Shown in pieces: positions 7,471-15,951 of a stretch of 35,549 nt of DNA (within the stretch, counting starts at the first letter, position 1; each line of letters starts with the position of its first letter). The DNA is from Selenomonadaceae bacterium. GTDB taxonomy: Bacteria > Bacillota > Negativicutes > Selenomonadales > Selenomonadaceae. The notes beneath the pieces were generated by a model that made no database searches, was not told where the DNA came from, and saw only the letters and a list, made by a program, of their open reading frames with translations. The stretch spans positions 1-35,549 of the forward strand of contig JAFSZS010000059.1 of assembly GCA_017455645.1 (NCBI GenBank), written 5' to 3'. The position numbers were made by a program, and so were the translations under genes.

Positions 7471-10400
7471 CTACTCCCTATTCCCTAAATTTCCTGTCTC
7501 TTTAAGCCAATTAGCAATTTGCTCCAAAAGTTTTTTGTAGCTGATTATAAATTCAGCGTGATTATTTTTCAATTCGGCAACATTTTCAACTTTTGCGGCG
7601 GATTCTTGAGCCTTAGCCTTCGCACTGAAATTTTCTGCGCCAATTACCAGCGAAGTACTTTTCAGCGCGTGTACCAAAATTCTATAATTTTTCCAATCTT
7701 CGGCGGCGTAAAATTTTTCAATTTCGGGAGTTTTATCGCCGCCGTAAAATTCATTCATCATTTCGACAAAAATTTCTTTGCTGTCCATACAATAGCCCAT
7801 TGCCGTTTCAAAATTAATTTCGGCGCAAATTTTTTCCAACAAATTTTTTTCATTGGAAGTAAAACTGTCAGCCGGCACTTCCTCAACTTTTGGAACTTCT
7901 TCAGAAATTTTTTCCAAATTGGCGGGCAAATATTTTTTCAAAGTTGACTCAAGTTCATTGGGATTAACCGGCTTGGAAAGATAATCATCGAATCCCGCCT
8001 TCAAATAAAATTCACGTGCGCCGGAAATTGCGTTTGCCGTAAGCGCAATAATTTTTGCGCCGCCTGCCAAATTTTGCGATTTAATTTTTTTCAAAGTTTC
8101 GATACCGTCCATATTCGGCATCATATGATCTAAAAAAATTATGTGGTAGTGATTCTGCGCGACGAGTTCGAGGCAATGTGCGCCGCTGTCAGCCAAATCC
8201 GGAGCAACGTTATTATATTTTAAAATTCCTTGAATAACTTTCAAATTGAGTTGGTTATCGTCAACGACGAGAATTTTTGCGCCCTTTGCATTAAAATAGG
8301 TTTTAGATTTTTTATCAGTTTGGCGGCGGTCGGTATTTTGTTTTCTGAAATCGCCGATTGGGTTATTGTCGATAATTTTTTGATTAAGTTTGAAAGAAAA
8401 GTTGGAGCCTTTGCCGTAAATACTTTGAATTTCCAATTTACTGTCCATCATCGCCAAAAGTTTTTGCACGATTGAAATTCCCAAGCCTGTACCTTCAATG
8501 TTACGATTTTTTTCTTCATCAAGGCGCGTAAAAGAAACTGACAATTTGCCAATATCTTCAGGGCGAATACCGATACCTGTATCAGCAACGGCAACAAAAA
8601 TTTCAACGTTATTTGAGTCAAGCGAATTAATTTTCATTGTCAAAGTAACCGAGCCGGAGTGCGTGTATTTAATTGCGTTGCTAAGCAAATTTGTAATGAC
8701 TTGTTTAATTCTTACGTCATCGCCGAAAAGTGCGCGCGGAAAATTTGAATCGACATCGATAATAAATTTCAAGCCTTTTTTCTCGGCGCGTTCGGTTGCA
8801 AGGTTTAATAAATCGTTAATCAAAATTGCCGTGTCGTAGCGAACAGGTACAATTTTCATTTGCCCGTTTTCAATTTTGGAAAAATCCAAGATAGAATTTA
8901 TCAGCGTCAATAAAGTTTTGCCGGCGTTTTGAATATTTGCGGCGTATTCCAAAATTGCGGGATTTGTACTTTCGCGCAGGATTAATTCATTCATACCGAG
9001 TACCGCGTTAATAGGCGTGCGTATTTCGTGAGACATTTGCGCCAAAAATTGAAACTTTGCTTTACCGGCGATAATTGCCTCTTTCGCCGCAACTTTCAAT
9101 TTCCTATTAATTTCCTGTTGCCATAGTAAAAGTCGGCGAATTAAAGTAACAACAGAAAAAATACAAATTGACAGCAGCAGTACAAATAAAAATCCCAAGA
9201 TAACAAGGTTGCCGTAAATATCCCACCAATTATTCGCAACAATGATAGTAAAGTTGGAAGTTTTATTTTTTTTGGCAAGGCAAGCCATACTGATATTGTT
9301 AAAATCTTTCAGCACAAAAACTTCTCCGGCTTGCGAATAAACTTTTTTATATTCGGTGTCAAAAATTTTTGTACCGGCGGCGGTATTCATTTGGTAATTT
9401 CGGTTAGGATGATTGATAATAATTCCGTCCTTGTCAACAAGAAAAGCGTAGCCGTTGCGGGTGTAGCTTGCGTCCAAAATGTGTATCAACTTATCGAGAA
9501 AAAAATCTATCGAAAAAATTCCCAAAAATTCTCCGCTCTTGCTGTAAACAATTTGCGAAAGTGTAACACAATAAAAACCTGTTTGAGCGTCGTAGTAGGG
9601 CGCAGAAACATTAAAGCCTTCCTCTGAATTTTTTGTATCGATGTACCAAGGGCGAGTTTCAGGGCGAATATCTGCGCCGGGTTCCCAGCCGTTGTTCATA
9701 ATGACGGGGTGTTCTCTGTAGGGATTTGCAAAGTAGCAAACTGAAATATCTTTGTAATTAACAGCTAAATCATTCAGAAACTTAACCGCGCCTTCGTAGT
9801 CGTCCAAAATTTCCGGATTAGCCTTGATAATGTTTACAAAAGAATTTAAAATGCTGCGTTGACGTTCCAGCCAATTTGAAAGTTGGTATTCGTAGCCGTC
9901 AACTTCACGATTCATTTTTGTATCGCCCCAATTTATTGTGGTGTTGCCGCAGAAAAACATACTTACCACTATAGCGAAAATTAAAACTGCAACAATCCCA
10001 AGTCGCGCAGATTTACTTGCATTTGAAAGTTCGTGAGCGTGCGAATTTTTTACAGCAGATTTTGTATCGCTTGAAATGATATTTGAAAATGAAAAAAGAT
10101 TGTCCAGCATATCAGAAAGTTTCAGCGCAGATTCTCGAACTTGCGCCGCCATTTCCGCCGGTGATTCTGCCGATTCCAAAGTTTCAATTTTTGACAGCTT
10201 TAAAATTTTTTGAAGCGGCCTTTGCAGTTCTTTTGACAGCCTCGACAAAAAAATTTCTTTGGCTTGCATTGCCCTTTCAGTTTCCAGACGATTTTTAACG
10301 CTGTTCAAATAAAAAATTACAATGACGATTAACATAACCGCGCAAATTAAAACAGTCAAAACAGTTTGGCGGTAGCTGTCTTCATAAAAAGTCCAGTTGT

Positions 10401-11220
10401 CAACATTTACAATCATATACCAGCCGTTTTTGGTTTTTGAGCTGAAAATTGTATGGTTGCCGCCGTTAATTTCCGTGATAAAACTTTCGTGCGTCGGGCT
10501 GTTGACTACGCGCTCCAAAATGTCATTGTAAGTTGGAAGTTTTTGAGAAATTTTTTCGCCGACCAAACTCATATCAGTGTAGCCGATAATTATACCGTTT
10601 TTGCCGACGATTAAAGCGGTACGATTTTTTTCGGCAGTCATTTTCAAAATAAAATCCTGCAAATCTTTAAAATTAAAATCCATTGCAACGACAGTTTCAT
10701 TATCCGGCAACATAATTGACATAGTGAAACAAATACCGTTGCCGGCGGCGTCAGTGTAGGGCTCGGTTATATAAATTTTGCCGGGATTTTCGGCGGCTCC
10801 AATATACCAAAGTCTTTCGCGGGCGTGATAAGTTGCGGGTCTGTCAAAATCCGGAATTATCGTAAAAGTTTTATTTGCAATGTAAGTATTGAAACAAACG
10901 CCGTTGAAAAGTGCCTTTTGCTCGATTTTCTTTTGATAAAAAAATTTAGTTAAATCTTCCTCGGAAATTCCCGCTTCAAGTAAATTTTCAGCTTCGCTTG
11001 CAACTTGTTTTACCGCGTTTTCTGAATCTAAAATTTTACTTTCCAAATCGTGCCGAATACTTTCAAGCTGCATTCTGCCAATTTCTTCAGTTTGGTTGGA
11101 AGTCATTTGGAAAATTAACCGGACGTTCATTGCAATTATCGTCAAAAAAAGTAACGCAATTCCCGTGATTATTAAAAAATCGTTTGATTTTCCTTTTAAC
11201 AGGATTTTCCAGTTGCTCAT
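7471..11220 (-). CDS. Hybrid sensor histidine kinase with two periplasmic sensor modules, receiver and HPt
   Basis: The protein has 1249 residues. Approximate order: TM 14-36, first double-Cache-like sensor 45-280 (RERLWYIGAAE), TM 285-305, a kinase-like helix pair 315-385, TM 405-425, second Cache sensor 435-680 (ETRPWYIDTKN, FSIDFFLDKLI), and TM 685-710. Then HisKA with AQMSHEIRTPINAVLG (His about 730), and an ATPase domain with N box QVITNLLSNAIKYT, VADTGIGI and GTGLGISIVQKLL. A receiver follows with IIFLDHMMPNMDG (Asp about 1027), then an HPt domain with LVHALKSTSLVIGAE (His about 1185). The first kinase-like segment reads LSRLSKELQRPLQKILK, the HisKA box with Lys where the phospho-His should be and no ATPase domain behind it. 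It phosphorelays within itself and probably feeds the downstream REC-GGDEF protein. The start has an AGGCGG site upstream. Confidence 0.9.
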   Translation of the reverse strand: MSNWKILLKGKSNDFLIITGIALLFLTIIAMNVRLIFQMTSNQTEEIGRMQLESIRHDLESKILDSENAVKQVASEAENLLEAGISEEDLTKFFYQKKIEQKALFNGVCFNTYIANKTFTIIPDFDRPATYHARERLWYIGAAENPGKIYITEPYTDAAGNGICFTMSIMLPDNETVVAMDFNFKDLQDFILKMTAEKNRTALIVGKNGIIIGYTDMSLVGEKISQKLPTYNDILERVVNSPTHESFITEINGGNHTIFSSKTKNGWYMIVNVDNWTFYEDSYRQTVLTVLICAVMLIVIVIFYLNSVKNRLETERAMQAKEIFLSRLSKELQRPLQKILKLSKIETLESAESPAEMAAQVRESALKLSDMLDNLFSFSNIISSDTKSAVKNSHAHELSNASKSARLGIVAVLIFAIVVSMFFCGNTTINWGDTKMNREVDGYEYQLSNWLERQRSILNSFVNIIKANPEILDDYEGAVKFLNDLAVNYKDISVCYFANPYREHPVIMNNGWEPGADIRPETRPWYIDTKNSEEGFNVSAPYYDAQTGFYCVTLSQIVYSKSGEFLGIFSIDFFLDKLIHILDASYTRNGYAFLVDKDGIIINHPNRNYQMNTAAGTKIFDTEYKKVYSQAGEVFVLKDFNNISMACLAKKNKTSNFTIIVANNWWDIYGNLVILGFLFVLLLSICIFSVVTLIRRLLLWQQEINRKLKVAAKEAIIAGKAKFQFLAQMSHEIRTPINAVLGMNELILRESTNPAILEYAANIQNAGKTLLTLINSILDFSKIENGQMKIVPVRYDTAILINDLLNLATERAEKKGLKFIIDVDSNFPRALFGDDVRIKQVITNLLSNAIKYTHSGSVTLTMKINSLDSNNVEIFVAVADTGIGIRPEDIGKLSVSFTRLDEEKNRNIEGTGLGISIVQKLLAMMDSKLEIQSIYGKGSNFSFKLNQKIIDNNPIGDFRKQNTDRRQTDKKSKTYFNAKGAKILVVDDNQLNLKVIQGILKYNNVAPDLADSGAHCLELVAQNHYHIIFLDHMMPNMDGIETLKKIKSQNLAGGAKIIALTANAISGAREFYLKAGFDDYLSKPVNPNELESTLKKYLPANLEKISEEVPKVEEVPADSFTSNEKNLLEKICAEINFETAMGYCMDSKEIFVEMMNEFYGGDKTPEIEKFYAAEDWKNYRILVHALKSTSLVIGAENFSAKAKAQESAAKVENVAELKNNHAEFIISYKKLLEQIANWLKETGNLGNRE

Positions 11221-11247
11221 TCAATTACCGCCTTTCTTTGGAAATCA

Positions 11248-11253
11248 ATTATA
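11248..11253 (-). promoter_or_regulatory. Likely -10 box for the histidine kinase operon
   Basis: On the minus strand a perfect TATAAT lies 28 bases before the kinase ATG. No good -35 is visible: 17 bases upstream is only the T run of the preceding terminator. An activator or a weak -35 may be involved. Confidence 0.4.
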
Positions 11254-11267
11254 CTATTTTTGCACAA

Positions 11268-11296
11268 TAAAAAAAGCCGCCGAATTTTCAGCGGTA
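11268..11296 (-). terminator. Rho-independent terminator between the glutamine synthetase and kinase genes
   Basis: On the minus strand an ACCGC/GCGGC stem with an AT-rich loop is followed by seven T. It is the last barrier before the kinase promoter. The glutamine synthetase stop lies about 190 bases upstream, with the three-hairpin repeat element in between. Confidence 0.65.
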
Positions 11297-11336
11297 ATTT
11301 GTTAAAACTTCTTTTTTTATTTTTAATTTTTAATAC

Positions 11337-11448
11337 GGCTTTTCTTTCTTTTGAAAAAGAAATAAAAGCCTAGCAAAAGAAAGAAAACTCCCAACCCGCT
11401 GAAATCACATCACGTGATTTACGCGGGCGGCGTCCATCCTTGGACGCC
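11337..11448 (-). repeat. Three-hairpin dispersed element, copy A (3' of glnA)
   Basis: On the minus strand, going away from glnA, there are three hairpins. The first is a perfect 8-bp hairpin GGCGTCCA-AGGA-TGGACGCC (11429-11448). The second pairs CCCGCGTAAATCAC with GTGATTTCAGCGGG, with minor mismatches. The third is an A/T-rich hairpin bounded by GGC and GCC. The same element occurs at 21413-21520 on the plus strand, nearly identical across its first two hairpins. It begins about 35 bases after the glnA stop. The 11221-11482 gap otherwise holds only the terminator and -10 box listed separately. Confidence 0.85.
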
Positions 11449-11482
11449 GGGTTTCTATTTTTGCACAAGTGTTAAAAAATTT

Positions 11483-13366
11483 TTAGATAATATTTTTTTC
11501 GTAGGCGTCGTACAAAGTTTTGAGTTCTTCAACCTTATCATAAATTTCAATTTGAAGTTCGGAGGCTTTATCGTATTCGCCGGAAATTAAGGCGTTGATT
11601 AATCTTGTGAATAAAGATTTTTGGTCGATTGAATCTTTGGCGAGTTCTGCGCGAAGTTTGAAAATTTTGTTCCAGTTGTAGGCGTCTTGATCCGTTACAA
11701 AATCTGAAGGAATTTTCTTAGCCTTGCGGACGATATTTCGCATTTCCGGCAAAATTCTTGAAATTAATTCAGTCTTCCAACGCAACAGCGCACCTTCCCT
11801 GAAACCGGCAATAATTCTTTCCTGCAACGCGCCGCCGCTTGAAATTATTTTGACTTTGTCGGGATATTTTTCAAACGCCGCCATATTTTCCCAAACAGTT
11901 GCAGGCGGCTTGCCAAAAAGTTTGCTGCGTTCTTCATCGGTAAAAGCCTCGTAAACGTCTTCTTCACTGCGATAGGCGCGGTCTTTTTCCAAGTAAAAAC
12001 CTTCAACGCCCGCTTCTTTGCTAAGTTCAGCCAAAAGTTCATCCGTCGTATGGTTGACGCTCATTTTAATACCGTCGATTATCGCAGAATATGACGCCGC
12101 CAAAACCAAATAAATATTGCTGTAGGGGTTGCAGCCGCGCAATTCAAAACGCGTTGCCATTGGATTTTCTAAATCACGAATAAGACTAACTAAAATTGTA
12201 CGGTTGCGGCTCGGAAATTTCGGCGTATGTCCCAAACTTGTTACGATGCAAACGGGAGCTTCAAAGCCGGGTTTCAATCTGTTCAAAGAATCATTTGTTG
12301 AACTTACGAAAGGATTTATAACTTCATAATTTTTCAGCAAGCCCATTAACGCGCCGTAACCAACAGCACTCATATAATCTTGCTCCGGATTTTTGGCGGC
12401 GAAAAGATTAAACATTTTGCCTTCGGCGGTAATTGCGGCAAGTCCAATGTGCGTATGTTCACCATTTCCGGCAAGCCCTATCATTGGCTTAGCTTTAAAA
12501 CTAACTTCAAGCCCGTTGGCGCGGAAAATTTCTTTAACAACCGTGCGCACGATAATTTCATTGTCAGCCGCCTGTACCGCGTCATCAAATCGCCAGTCAA
12601 TTTCCAACTGTTCGCAAACGTGCGTTAAGTGCCCGCTCTCGTCAATCTGCGCCTTTAATCCGCCAACTTCCTTATGTCCCATTTCGACGTTTAAGCCGTA
12701 TTTGTCCAGCTCCATTAAACTTTGTTCAAGTGCGCAACGTACCGCACCATGAGTGCGTTCCCAATATTGCTCCTGCATAACTTGCGACGCTGTCATTTCT
12801 TCAACCGCGGCTTCTTCAAGCGGCGTTTTTACCCAAAATTCAAGCTCCGTTGCTGAAGTAAAAGCAATGTCGACAACATCTTTACCGTTGAAAGTTGTAC
12901 CGCTGATTTCCGGGTAATGGTGGAACAAGTCAACCAATTCTTTTTTGACGTGAATTAAAGTATCTGTCAAAACTGCGCGACTGTCAACGCGTTTACCTTC
13001 GTGAATTAAAAAGCTCGGTATTCTCAAAGTTCCGACAGGGCGATTTGTAAGGTTATCGTAGTTTTCAAAATTATAATCGACAAACCAATTAACCGAAGAA
13101 TCAACCGGCATATCAACTTTGGCGTTGTTAAGTGTAGCAATACCCGGCAAAACTACGCTGGAGCCGTCAGTTTGTACGGCGCGCCCCGCGTAAAATTCTT
13201 CAATATCCTTGATAAAAATTCGTACGGGTATTTTTTCGTCGGTATCGTTGCCGGCTAAGTCAATTCCCATAAGCGATACAAATTTTATTTCGGGGTGTTC
13301 TCTCAACTGCTTTATTATTTCCTCTTTGGGCGTGTTTGCTTTTATCGTGTAGAGTAAATCTGACAT
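11483..13366 (-). CDS. glnA: Glutamine synthetase, extended form
   Basis: The 627-residue protein carries glutamine synthetase signatures in the right order. The N-terminal beta-grasp part contains IKFVSLMGIDLAGND. The catalytic part has metal-ligand glutamates in SATELEFWV and GLNVEMGHKEVGG. Next come the GNGEHTHIGLA loop, STNDSLNRLKPGFEAP, SRNRT, and ELRGCNPYSNIYLVLAASYS. It makes glutamine from glutamate, ammonia and ATP. Classical type I enzymes have about 440-470 residues; here there is an insertion around residues 170-230 and about 170 extra C-terminal residues rich in charged helices. It is shorter than a typical type III enzyme (about 700). The ATG is preceded by AAGGAG and the gene stands alone. 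Confidence 0.85.
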   Translation of the reverse strand: MSDLLYTIKANTPKEEIIKQLREHPEIKFVSLMGIDLAGNDTDEKIPVRIFIKDIEEFYAGRAVQTDGSSVVLPGIATLNNAKVDMPVDSSVNWFVDYNFENYDNLTNRPVGTLRIPSFLIHEGKRVDSRAVLTDTLIHVKKELVDLFHHYPEISGTTFNGKDVVDIAFTSATELEFWVKTPLEEAAVEEMTASQVMQEQYWERTHGAVRCALEQSLMELDKYGLNVEMGHKEVGGLKAQIDESGHLTHVCEQLEIDWRFDDAVQAADNEIIVRTVVKEIFRANGLEVSFKAKPMIGLAGNGEHTHIGLAAITAEGKMFNLFAAKNPEQDYMSAVGYGALMGLLKNYEVINPFVSSTNDSLNRLKPGFEAPVCIVTSLGHTPKFPSRNRTILVSLIRDLENPMATRFELRGCNPYSNIYLVLAASYSAIIDGIKMSVNHTTDELLAELSKEAGVEGFYLEKDRAYRSEEDVYEAFTDEERSKLFGKPPATVWENMAAFEKYPDKVKIISSGGALQERIIAGFREGALLRWKTELISRILPEMRNIVRKAKKIPSDFVTDQDAYNWNKIFKLRAELAKDSIDQKSLFTRLINALISGEYDKASELQIEIYDKVEELKTLYDAYEKNII

Positions 13367-13396
13367 AAAATCAACTCCTTGAAAAATTTCTGTGAA

Positions 13397-13425
13397 AATA
13401 TACCATAATTAATAGAAATTGTCGA
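13397..13425 (-). promoter_or_regulatory. Sigma-70 type promoter of glnA
   Basis: On the minus strand TCGACA (13420-13425) and TATATT (13397-13402) are separated by 17 bases, five of six matches each. The -10 box ends about 30 bases before the glnA ATG. I saw no clear GlnR or NtcA operator. Confidence 0.65.
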
Positions 13426-13430
13426 TTAAG

Positions 13431-13457
13431 TATACAAAAATCAAAATTTGCCGATAA
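13431..13457 (+). promoter_or_regulatory. Possible flagellar sigma factor (sigma-28) promoter of the chemoreceptor
   Basis: An exact GCCGATAA -10 element lies at 13450-13457, and TATA (consensus TAAA) lies 15 bases upstream. This is the pattern used for motility and chemoreceptor genes by sigma-28/SigD. It is about 80 bases from the MCP start. The -35 is imperfect, so this is a candidate only. Confidence 0.45.
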
Positions 13458-13536
13458 AATTTTTCTACAGCCGTAAAGGAATATTTTAAAGTTTGCATAA
13501 GTATTATTGGATAATTTTTGTAAGAAGGGATTTTTT

Positions 13537-15534
13537 ATGAATTTTAGTAGTATCAGGGCAAAGTTAATTTTTCTGTTGATAATCATTGGCGCAATACCTA
13601 TGATTATTGCCATCGTGATAAGCTCTTCAAATACCGTTTCAAACACCATTGAATCTGTCAAGGAAGACTTAAAAATTAAAAATGATTTCATCGCGCAGGA
13701 TATTTCTTCAATGATTGGCAACAATTTTATTGCGCTTAGACTTTTGGCTTTAAATCCAACTGTACAGGATTATTTGATGACACATTCAGCCACCGATATA
13801 CCGCAAATGAAGACGCTGATTCAGAACAGCAACAGCCTTTTCAATGATTCAAGCAACATAGTTTTGACAGGCAACGACGGCGAGCAAATTGTACGCAGTG
13901 ACAGCGCAAAACTTGTTAATCTTAAATCGCGTGATTATTTTCAAGAGGCAATGCGCGGCAATGAAAATGTTTCAGATGTTATCGTAAGTAAAACAAGCGG
14001 CTTGTCAATCGTTGTTATTGAAGTTCCTGTAAAAAATTCTGCGGGAAATGTTGTGGGAATGTTACAGCGCAATTACAATATTTCAATTTTGAATGAAGTA
14101 GTCAATTCTCAAGCCGATGAAAACACCGAAATTTTTATTCTTGACGCGCACGGCAAATTGGTTGCACGTTCCAACTTTGAAATTAAATCTGAAGAAGATA
14201 GAATTGATATGAGCGGCTACGAATTTTTCGGCAAGGCTAAAACTGAAAAAAATGGAATTGCTGAAGAAAATTTTGACGGCGAACATAAAATTATAAGTTT
14301 TGCCGTTGAAAAGCATACGGGCTGGATTATTGCAACAACAAAGCCGTATTCTTTCGTAACTGCTCAAGCTTACAGTCAAGCTTATGTTTTGGCGGGAATT
14401 GGATTTTTACTGTTGGTGGGAATCGCCGCGCTTGCCGCCTTCATTGCCAAAAGTGCAGTTAAACCTATTCAATTAATCAGCAGTACCGCCGGTGAAATTT
14501 CCGCAGGCAATTTGGCTGTTGAAAAAGTTCCCGTTAATTCAAATGACGAACTCGGACAGGTTGCAACCGCCTTTGAAAAAATGACTGACAAGCTTAATAA
14601 TTTTTTCCGCAAATCTCAAAAAAGTACAACCGAAGTTGCAAACGCCGCCGAAAATCTTAACAATAATTCGCAACAATCCGCTGAAGCCGCCAATCAAATT
14701 GCCGCGTCCATTACAAAAGTTGCCGCCGAAACTTCGGAGCAAAAAAATTTTGTCGCAGCCGCAATTAATACCGTTGAAAATATGCAGCACTTGCTTGAAA
14801 TTATCGAAAAAAATTCTAAGGAAATGGCGGACGCCTCCATTAAAACAAGCAGCACTGCAGAAAACGGCGCGGGAACTATCGGAAATGCTGAAGACGCTAT
14901 GAAGTCATTAGAAAAAACTGTTCAAGAATCTGCAAAAGTTATTCAATCGCTCGGCGAACATTCAAAAGAAATTGGGCAGATTGTAGATACCATTTCAGCT
15001 ATTGCCGCTCAAACAAATTTGCTTGCATTAAACGCGGCGATTGAAGCCGCTCGCGCAGGAGAACACGGGCGCGGCTTTGCCGTTGTTGCAGAGGAAGTAA
15101 GGAAACTTGCCGAACAATCCGCCACTGCCGCCGACCAAATTAATCAGCTGATTCAAAATGTTCAAACTCAAACTGATAAAGCCGTTGAAACTATGCAAGC
15201 GGGTACTGTTGTGACAAGTAAAAGCGTTGAAATTGTTCACGAGACCGGCGAGGCTTTTCGTGAAATTGTTAGGCAAGTTGCGGCTCTTTCTGATAAAGTT
15301 CAACAGGCAACAACCGCCGTTAAAAAAGCCAATGAAGGCAGAATCCAAATTACCGACGCAATAAATAAAATTGAAACAGCCGCCGCCAATCTTTCAACCG
15401 AAGCTGAAACTGTTTCCGCCTCGACGCAGGAACTTTCCGCCTCAATCGAAGAAATTGCCGCGGCAAGCCGTCAACTTTCCGGAATGGCTGAAGAATTGGA
15501 TTCCGATATAAATACTTTCAAACTTCGCCGCTGA
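13537..15534 (+). CDS. Methyl-accepting chemotaxis protein with Cache sensor
   Basis: The 665-residue receptor has TM1 at about 7-30, a periplasmic Cache-type ligand domain at about 40-265, TM2 at about 280-305, HAMP ([18 protein letters not shown]), and a long cytoplasmic coiled coil. Its signalling hairpin carries the conserved core [20 protein letters not shown] and [18 protein letters not shown], which contacts CheA and CheW. The C-terminus ends in FKLRR, so the CheR-docking pentapeptide of some receptors is absent. The ATG at 13537 follows AGAAGGGA; a TTG ten codons earlier has no such site. cheR lies about 400 bases downstream on the opposite strand. The ligand cannot be deduced. Confidence 0.93.
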   Translation: MNFSSIRAKLIFLLIIIGAIPMIIAIVISSSNTVSNTIESVKEDLKIKNDFIAQDISSMIGNNFIALRLLALNPTVQDYLMTHSATDIPQMKTLIQNSNSLFNDSSNIVLTGNDGEQIVRSDSAKLVNLKSRDYFQEAMRGNENVSDVIVSKTSGLSIVVIEVPVKNSAGNVVGMLQRNYNISILNEVVNSQADENTEIFILDAHGKLVARSNFEIKSEEDRIDMSGYEFFGKAKTEKNGIAEENFDGEHKIISFAVEKHTGWIIATTKPYSFVTAQAYSQAYVLAGIGFLLLVGIAALAAFIAKSAVKPIQLISSTAGEISAGNLAVEKVPVNSNDELGQVATAFEKMTDKLNNFFRKSQKSTTEVANAAENLNNNSQQSAEAANQIAASITKVAAETSEQKNFVAAAINTVENMQHLLEIIEKNSKEMADASIKTSSTAENGAGTIGNAEDAMKSLEKTVQESAKVIQSLGEHSKEIGQIVDTISAIAAQTNLLALNAAIEAARAGEHGRGFAVVAEEVRKLAEQSATAADQINQLIQNVQTQTDKAVETMQAGTVVTSKSVEIVHETGEAFREIVRQVAALSDKVQQATTAVKKANEGRIQITDAINKIETAAANLSTEAETVSASTQELSASIEEIAAASRQLSGMAEELDSDINTFKLRR

Positions 15535-15550
15535 TTTTAAAACTTAATAT

Positions 15551-15595
15551 AAAAAGAAAACGACGCTGAAAAAATTTGCGTCGCCTTTAATTTGA
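15551..15595. terminator. Bidirectional terminator after the chemoreceptor
   Basis: CGACGC and GCGTCG (15561-15566 and 15578-15583) form a 6-bp stem. On the minus strand it is followed by a good T-rich tract, on the plus strand by CCTTTAATTT. It ends the MCP transcript and would also block minus-strand transcripts that read through the riboswitch terminator. Confidence 0.7.
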
Positions 15596-15643
15596 AATGT
15601 ATGAGCAATTTATTCTTGCGAAACTTCGCAGGAAGTCAAAATT

Positions 15644-15674
15644 AAAAAAGCCCGAATTGCAGAGCAACACGGGA
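15644..15674 (-). terminator. Terminator of the cobalamin riboswitch unit
   Basis: On the minus strand CCCG-TG-TTGC-TCT-GCAA-TT-CGGG is followed by C and six T. It is the likely expression platform of the riboswitch directly upstream. It overlaps a 30-codon frame (15610-15702). Confidence 0.8.
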
Positions 15675-15724
15675 AAATACAAACGAAAAACACTTCGCCC
15701 ATAAAATCCCCTTCCTGTCGCTCG

Positions 15725-15912
15725 CAGGTCTGACGGTGATTGTTAATTGGGCAATTCTCCTGACTCCAGGTCTTAGCTTGTCTGCGCCTTCTCAAACTTT
15801 CGTTCAATGACATTTTTGCAGATTCGCTCGCTGTTACAGTGGCGGGACCGTTCCGGCTTGTACCGGATTCCTTATTAAGTTTTTCAACACCCAATCCAAT
15901 CAATATTCAATT
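15725..15912 (-). ncRNA. Cobalamin (B12) riboswitch, orphan
   Basis: The minus strand carries the conserved cobalamin aptamer core at 15834-15871: GGAATCCGGT, CAAGCCGGAACGG, then CCCGCCACTGTAA. A B12-box segment AGTCAGGAGAATTGCCC follows at 15749-15765. Order and spacing match the known riboswitch, which binds adenosyl- or methylcobalamin and normally represses cobalamin synthesis or transport genes. Here the promoter and a terminator are intact. Behind the terminator, however, there is only a bidirectional terminator and then the antisense strand of the chemoreceptor gene. No transport or synthesis gene follows, so it is either a relic or it controls a short or antisense RNA. Confidence 0.9.
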
Positions 15913-15918
15913 TTGGCA

Positions 15919-15947
15919 ATATTACGATTTACGGGCGCACTTGTCAA
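15919..15947 (-). promoter_or_regulatory. Sigma-70 type promoter of the cobalamin riboswitch
   Basis: On the minus strand TTGACA (15942-15947, perfect) and TAATAT (15919-15924) are separated by 17 bases. It sits within 10 bases of the cheR stop. The riboswitch is therefore an independent transcription unit starting near 15912 and not a cheR tail. Confidence 0.85.
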
Positions 15948-15951
15948 GATT

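Noticed and set aside
15610-15702. 30-codon frame MGEVFFVCIFPCCSAIRAFL... with an AGGGGA site behind the B12 riboswitch
   Set aside because: It overlaps the rho-independent terminator, has no recognisable family and no second gene after it; a chance frame or relic is more likely than a leader peptide, so it is not listed as a gene.
15610-15903. 97-codon minus-strand frame covering the riboswitch
   Set aside because: It is the riboswitch sequence read as protein; composition is unlike the other genes and it has no ribosome binding site.
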